This document shows positions 62,418 through 64,000 of a stretch of DNA of 64,000 nucleotides, one piece after another. Location: the NCBI RefSeq assembly GCF_000685355.1, contig NZ_JHET01000006.1:327737-391736 (forward strand), read 5' to 3'. The notes under the pieces are model-generated. The model searched no databases. It was given only the letters and a program-made list of their open reading frames with translations, and had not been told where the DNA came from. The position numbers and the translations under genes were made by a program. The DNA comes from Microbacterium sp. CH12i (GTDB taxonomy: Bacteria; Actinomycetota; Actinomycetes; Actinomycetales; Microbacteriaceae). The stretch's first letter is position 1. Every line of letters begins with the position of its first letter.

Positions 62418-63887
62418 TCAGACGGTGCGGCACAGCGGCAACGCTGCGACGGTGAAGGCTTGCGCTTGCTGCCCAACGAGACGCCGGGTCTCGCAGGAGG
62501 CTTGGATCGCGGCCTGCTCGATCGCTGCGACGGCAGTGTCGAGTTCTTCCGGGGACGGGGCGGAGACGGAGATGAGGCCGGTGTAGCGGAGGACGCCGTG
62601 GCCGGCGGTGAGGTCGGCTTCCTGTTGGAGTACGTCGCCGTATTCGGCGGTTTGGGAGGCGTCTTCGATCTGCCCCATCTTCTGCCGCTGCGCAGCTCCG
62701 AGATCAGCTCGGTCTTCTTCTTCCTGATATCCCGCGCCGCCTGATCCGACCGGATCGGTGTGCACACTAGCGAGAACGAACGTTGAATCCCCGACGACAA
62801 CAACACCGGGGCGAGGAACCCCGGATACACCTGCGACCTCGGCCATTCCGACACCCACAGCACCGCATGGAACGCGGAATCCGACCTGAGCCGATCCCAG
62901 GACTCGGTGACCGCGACCGGCCCCGCGGTCGCAAGCGTGCGCCCGATGTCGGTGTTCCGTTCGAGGATCGCGGCCGTGGCGGGGTCATAAGCGGATCGGA
63001 GGATCACTGCGACCTGTGGAGGGGTGAGCCACCCGGTGATCGTGAGCTCCGCCGCCCGCAACGCCGTCACGAGGGTGGTCATCTCCTGTCGTAGGACGGC
63101 AGCTGCTCCCTTGATGCCGCCGCCGTTGGTGCGGACCTGGCGGGCTGAGGCTTTGAGGTCGAGGGCGAGGCTGATGGTGGTGGCGTGGCGTTCCCCGGCG
63201 GGTCCGGCACGGTCGATGAGCTCGCGGTACACGGTGGAGGCCCAAGACTCGTCGTCAGTGCCGTGGCGTTGCCACCACTCGATCAGTCCGGAACCTCCAT
63301 CGGGGAGGGTGCGTTCGCACACTTGAAGGCGGGCGATCCTCCCGGAACGGCAGGCGGTGGCGAGCACGCGCCCCCAGGTGGCGACGCGGCGTTCCTGCTC
63401 GCCGGGGTCGAGGAGCACGAACGCGGGATGTGAGATGCCGACGATCGCGGTGAGGGTCTGGGCATGGGGGTCGTGGATCATCGCCGCCCCCGTCTCCGGG
63501 TCCTCCCACTCCCGCAGCGACGCCGCATCACCAGGAAGAGCGAGCGTGCCCGCAGGACGGGGTTTCACGACCCGCCGCTGGAACACCGTCTGCCGTGCAT
63601 GCGTGCGGGCAACCCACTGGAAGGTGACGGGCACCCACTCGATGAGCTTCCGACCCCCGACCGGGGTCCAGGCGAGCGCTGCACAGAGCAGCCAGATGGG
63701 TGCGGTCCAGGCCAGCAGCGTCCCGCCCCCCGGCATAGAGGGCGCCGACGATGGAAAGCACGCCGACGGCGTGGACGATGAGTTGCGGGAGGGAGAGGCC
63801 GAGGAGGATGCCGCGGCGGGTGAGGCGGGAGAACTGCACGGCCCGCAACCCAAACCCCGCACTGCTCGTGTTCTGCTGAGTCGACAT
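62418..63887 (-). CDS. SCO6880-family membrane protein, two indels
   Basis: 489 aa after correction. N-terminal GLRAVQFSRLTRRGILLGLSLPQLIV and a second hydrophobic segment LLAWTAPIWLLCAALAWTPVGG give two membrane helices. A cytoplasmic domain follows with RPAGTLALPGDAASLREWED, ATTISLALDLKASARQVR and STDPG-like linkers. SCO6880-type proteins sit in actinobacterial conjugation/secretion loci. Breaks: six G/C's near 63726-63731 (one extra base) and a missing base near 62691. A stop at 62418-62420 ends the corrected frame. Confidence 0.72.
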
Positions 63888-63890
63888 CGG

Positions 63891-64000
63891 TCACTCCTTC
63901 CCGGCAGTCGGCTTCGATGAGGGCGCAGGCGGAGGCGTCGAGGGCGTCGGTCGCGCCGGTGGTGCGGTCGGGGTGTGGCTCGGTGCGGGCGGTGGCGGTG
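63891..64000 (-). CDS. 3' end of another ICE gene, Pro-rich tail
   Basis: The frame ending TGA at 63891-63893 encodes PPPPAPSHTPTAPPARPTPS and then SSKPTAGKE. Only 35 codons are visible. Its stop lies 3 bases before the SCO6880 ATG and carries its GGAAGGAG ribosome site. The Pro/Thr-rich tail would suit a membrane channel or surface component, but the family is not identifiable. Confidence 0.5.
   Translation of the reverse strand, partial: PPPPAPSHTPTAPPARPTPSTPPPAPSSKPTAGKE

Overview
The window is a piece of a high-GC Gram-positive chromosome, most likely a Microbacteriaceae member close to Microbacterium. Supporting signs are frequent GTG/TTG starts, GTGA/ATGA start-stop overlaps, a TopA with a Lys/Ala/Pro tail, a MoxR-DUF58-transglutaminase cluster, malate:quinone oxidoreductase, a small actinobacterial SRP RNA, and the actinobacterial order acs - 6C RNA - tad pilus genes - topA - tmk - holB. 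The genus is an inference from gene content and style; no 16S rRNA is present.

Layout. 1-5.9 kb: end of a small membrane protein, tRNA hydroxylase trhO, and a minus-strand MoxR ATPase / DUF58 / transglutaminase operon. 6-8.9 kb: a large SF2 helicase with membrane-like segments. 9-10.4 kb: SRP RNA, a rhomboid-like protein and a lysozyme-like protein. 10.4-13.7 kb: pta-ackA acetate pathway. 13.7-17.7 kb: a broken NAD(P)-binding protein, then a beta-phosphoglucomutase/GH65 disaccharide phosphorylase pair. 17.7-20.4 kb: dnaX-recR. 20.4-23.7 kb: EamA transporter, DUF2871, and a LuxR-type two-component pair. 23.8-31.3 kb: lysC, asd, mqo, tdk, a GntR regulator with twin operators, lldD and a HAD phosphatase. 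31.3-35.0 kb: tRNA-Pro, metallophosphoesterase, and a PASTA-bearing bifunctional penicillin-binding protein. 35-38 kb: RidA and acs. 37.9 kb: 6C RNA. 38.1-40.9 kb: Tad pilus genes. 41-47.2 kb: topA, tmk, holB and a secreted hydrolase. 47.3-50.2 kb: tRNA-Thr, nicotinamidase, DUF1697, YigZ, an L,D-transpeptidase and tRNA-Lys.

50.2-64 kb is one end of an integrative conjugative element (ICE). A large serine recombinase abuts the 3' end of tRNA-Lys. Beyond it, all on the minus strand, lie a 63-aa protein, a DUF4913 protein, SSB, a VirD4/TraG coupling protein, a small ICE protein, a sortase-anchored (LAHTG) multi-domain surface protein, a DprA-like protein, a compact VirB4-like ATPase, a conserved unknown, an SCO6880-type membrane protein, and the Pro-rich end of one more gene. 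No relaxase is in the window, and the element runs off the right edge.

A dominant feature is the number of single-base indels that split genes which should be intact, including essential ones (asd, the bifunctional PBP), mostly losses in C or G runs. I read most of these as sequencing errors and annotate the reconstructed genes, giving the break position. Two genes (the NAD(P)-binding protein and YigZ) also appear to lack internal segments, which a one-base error cannot explain.
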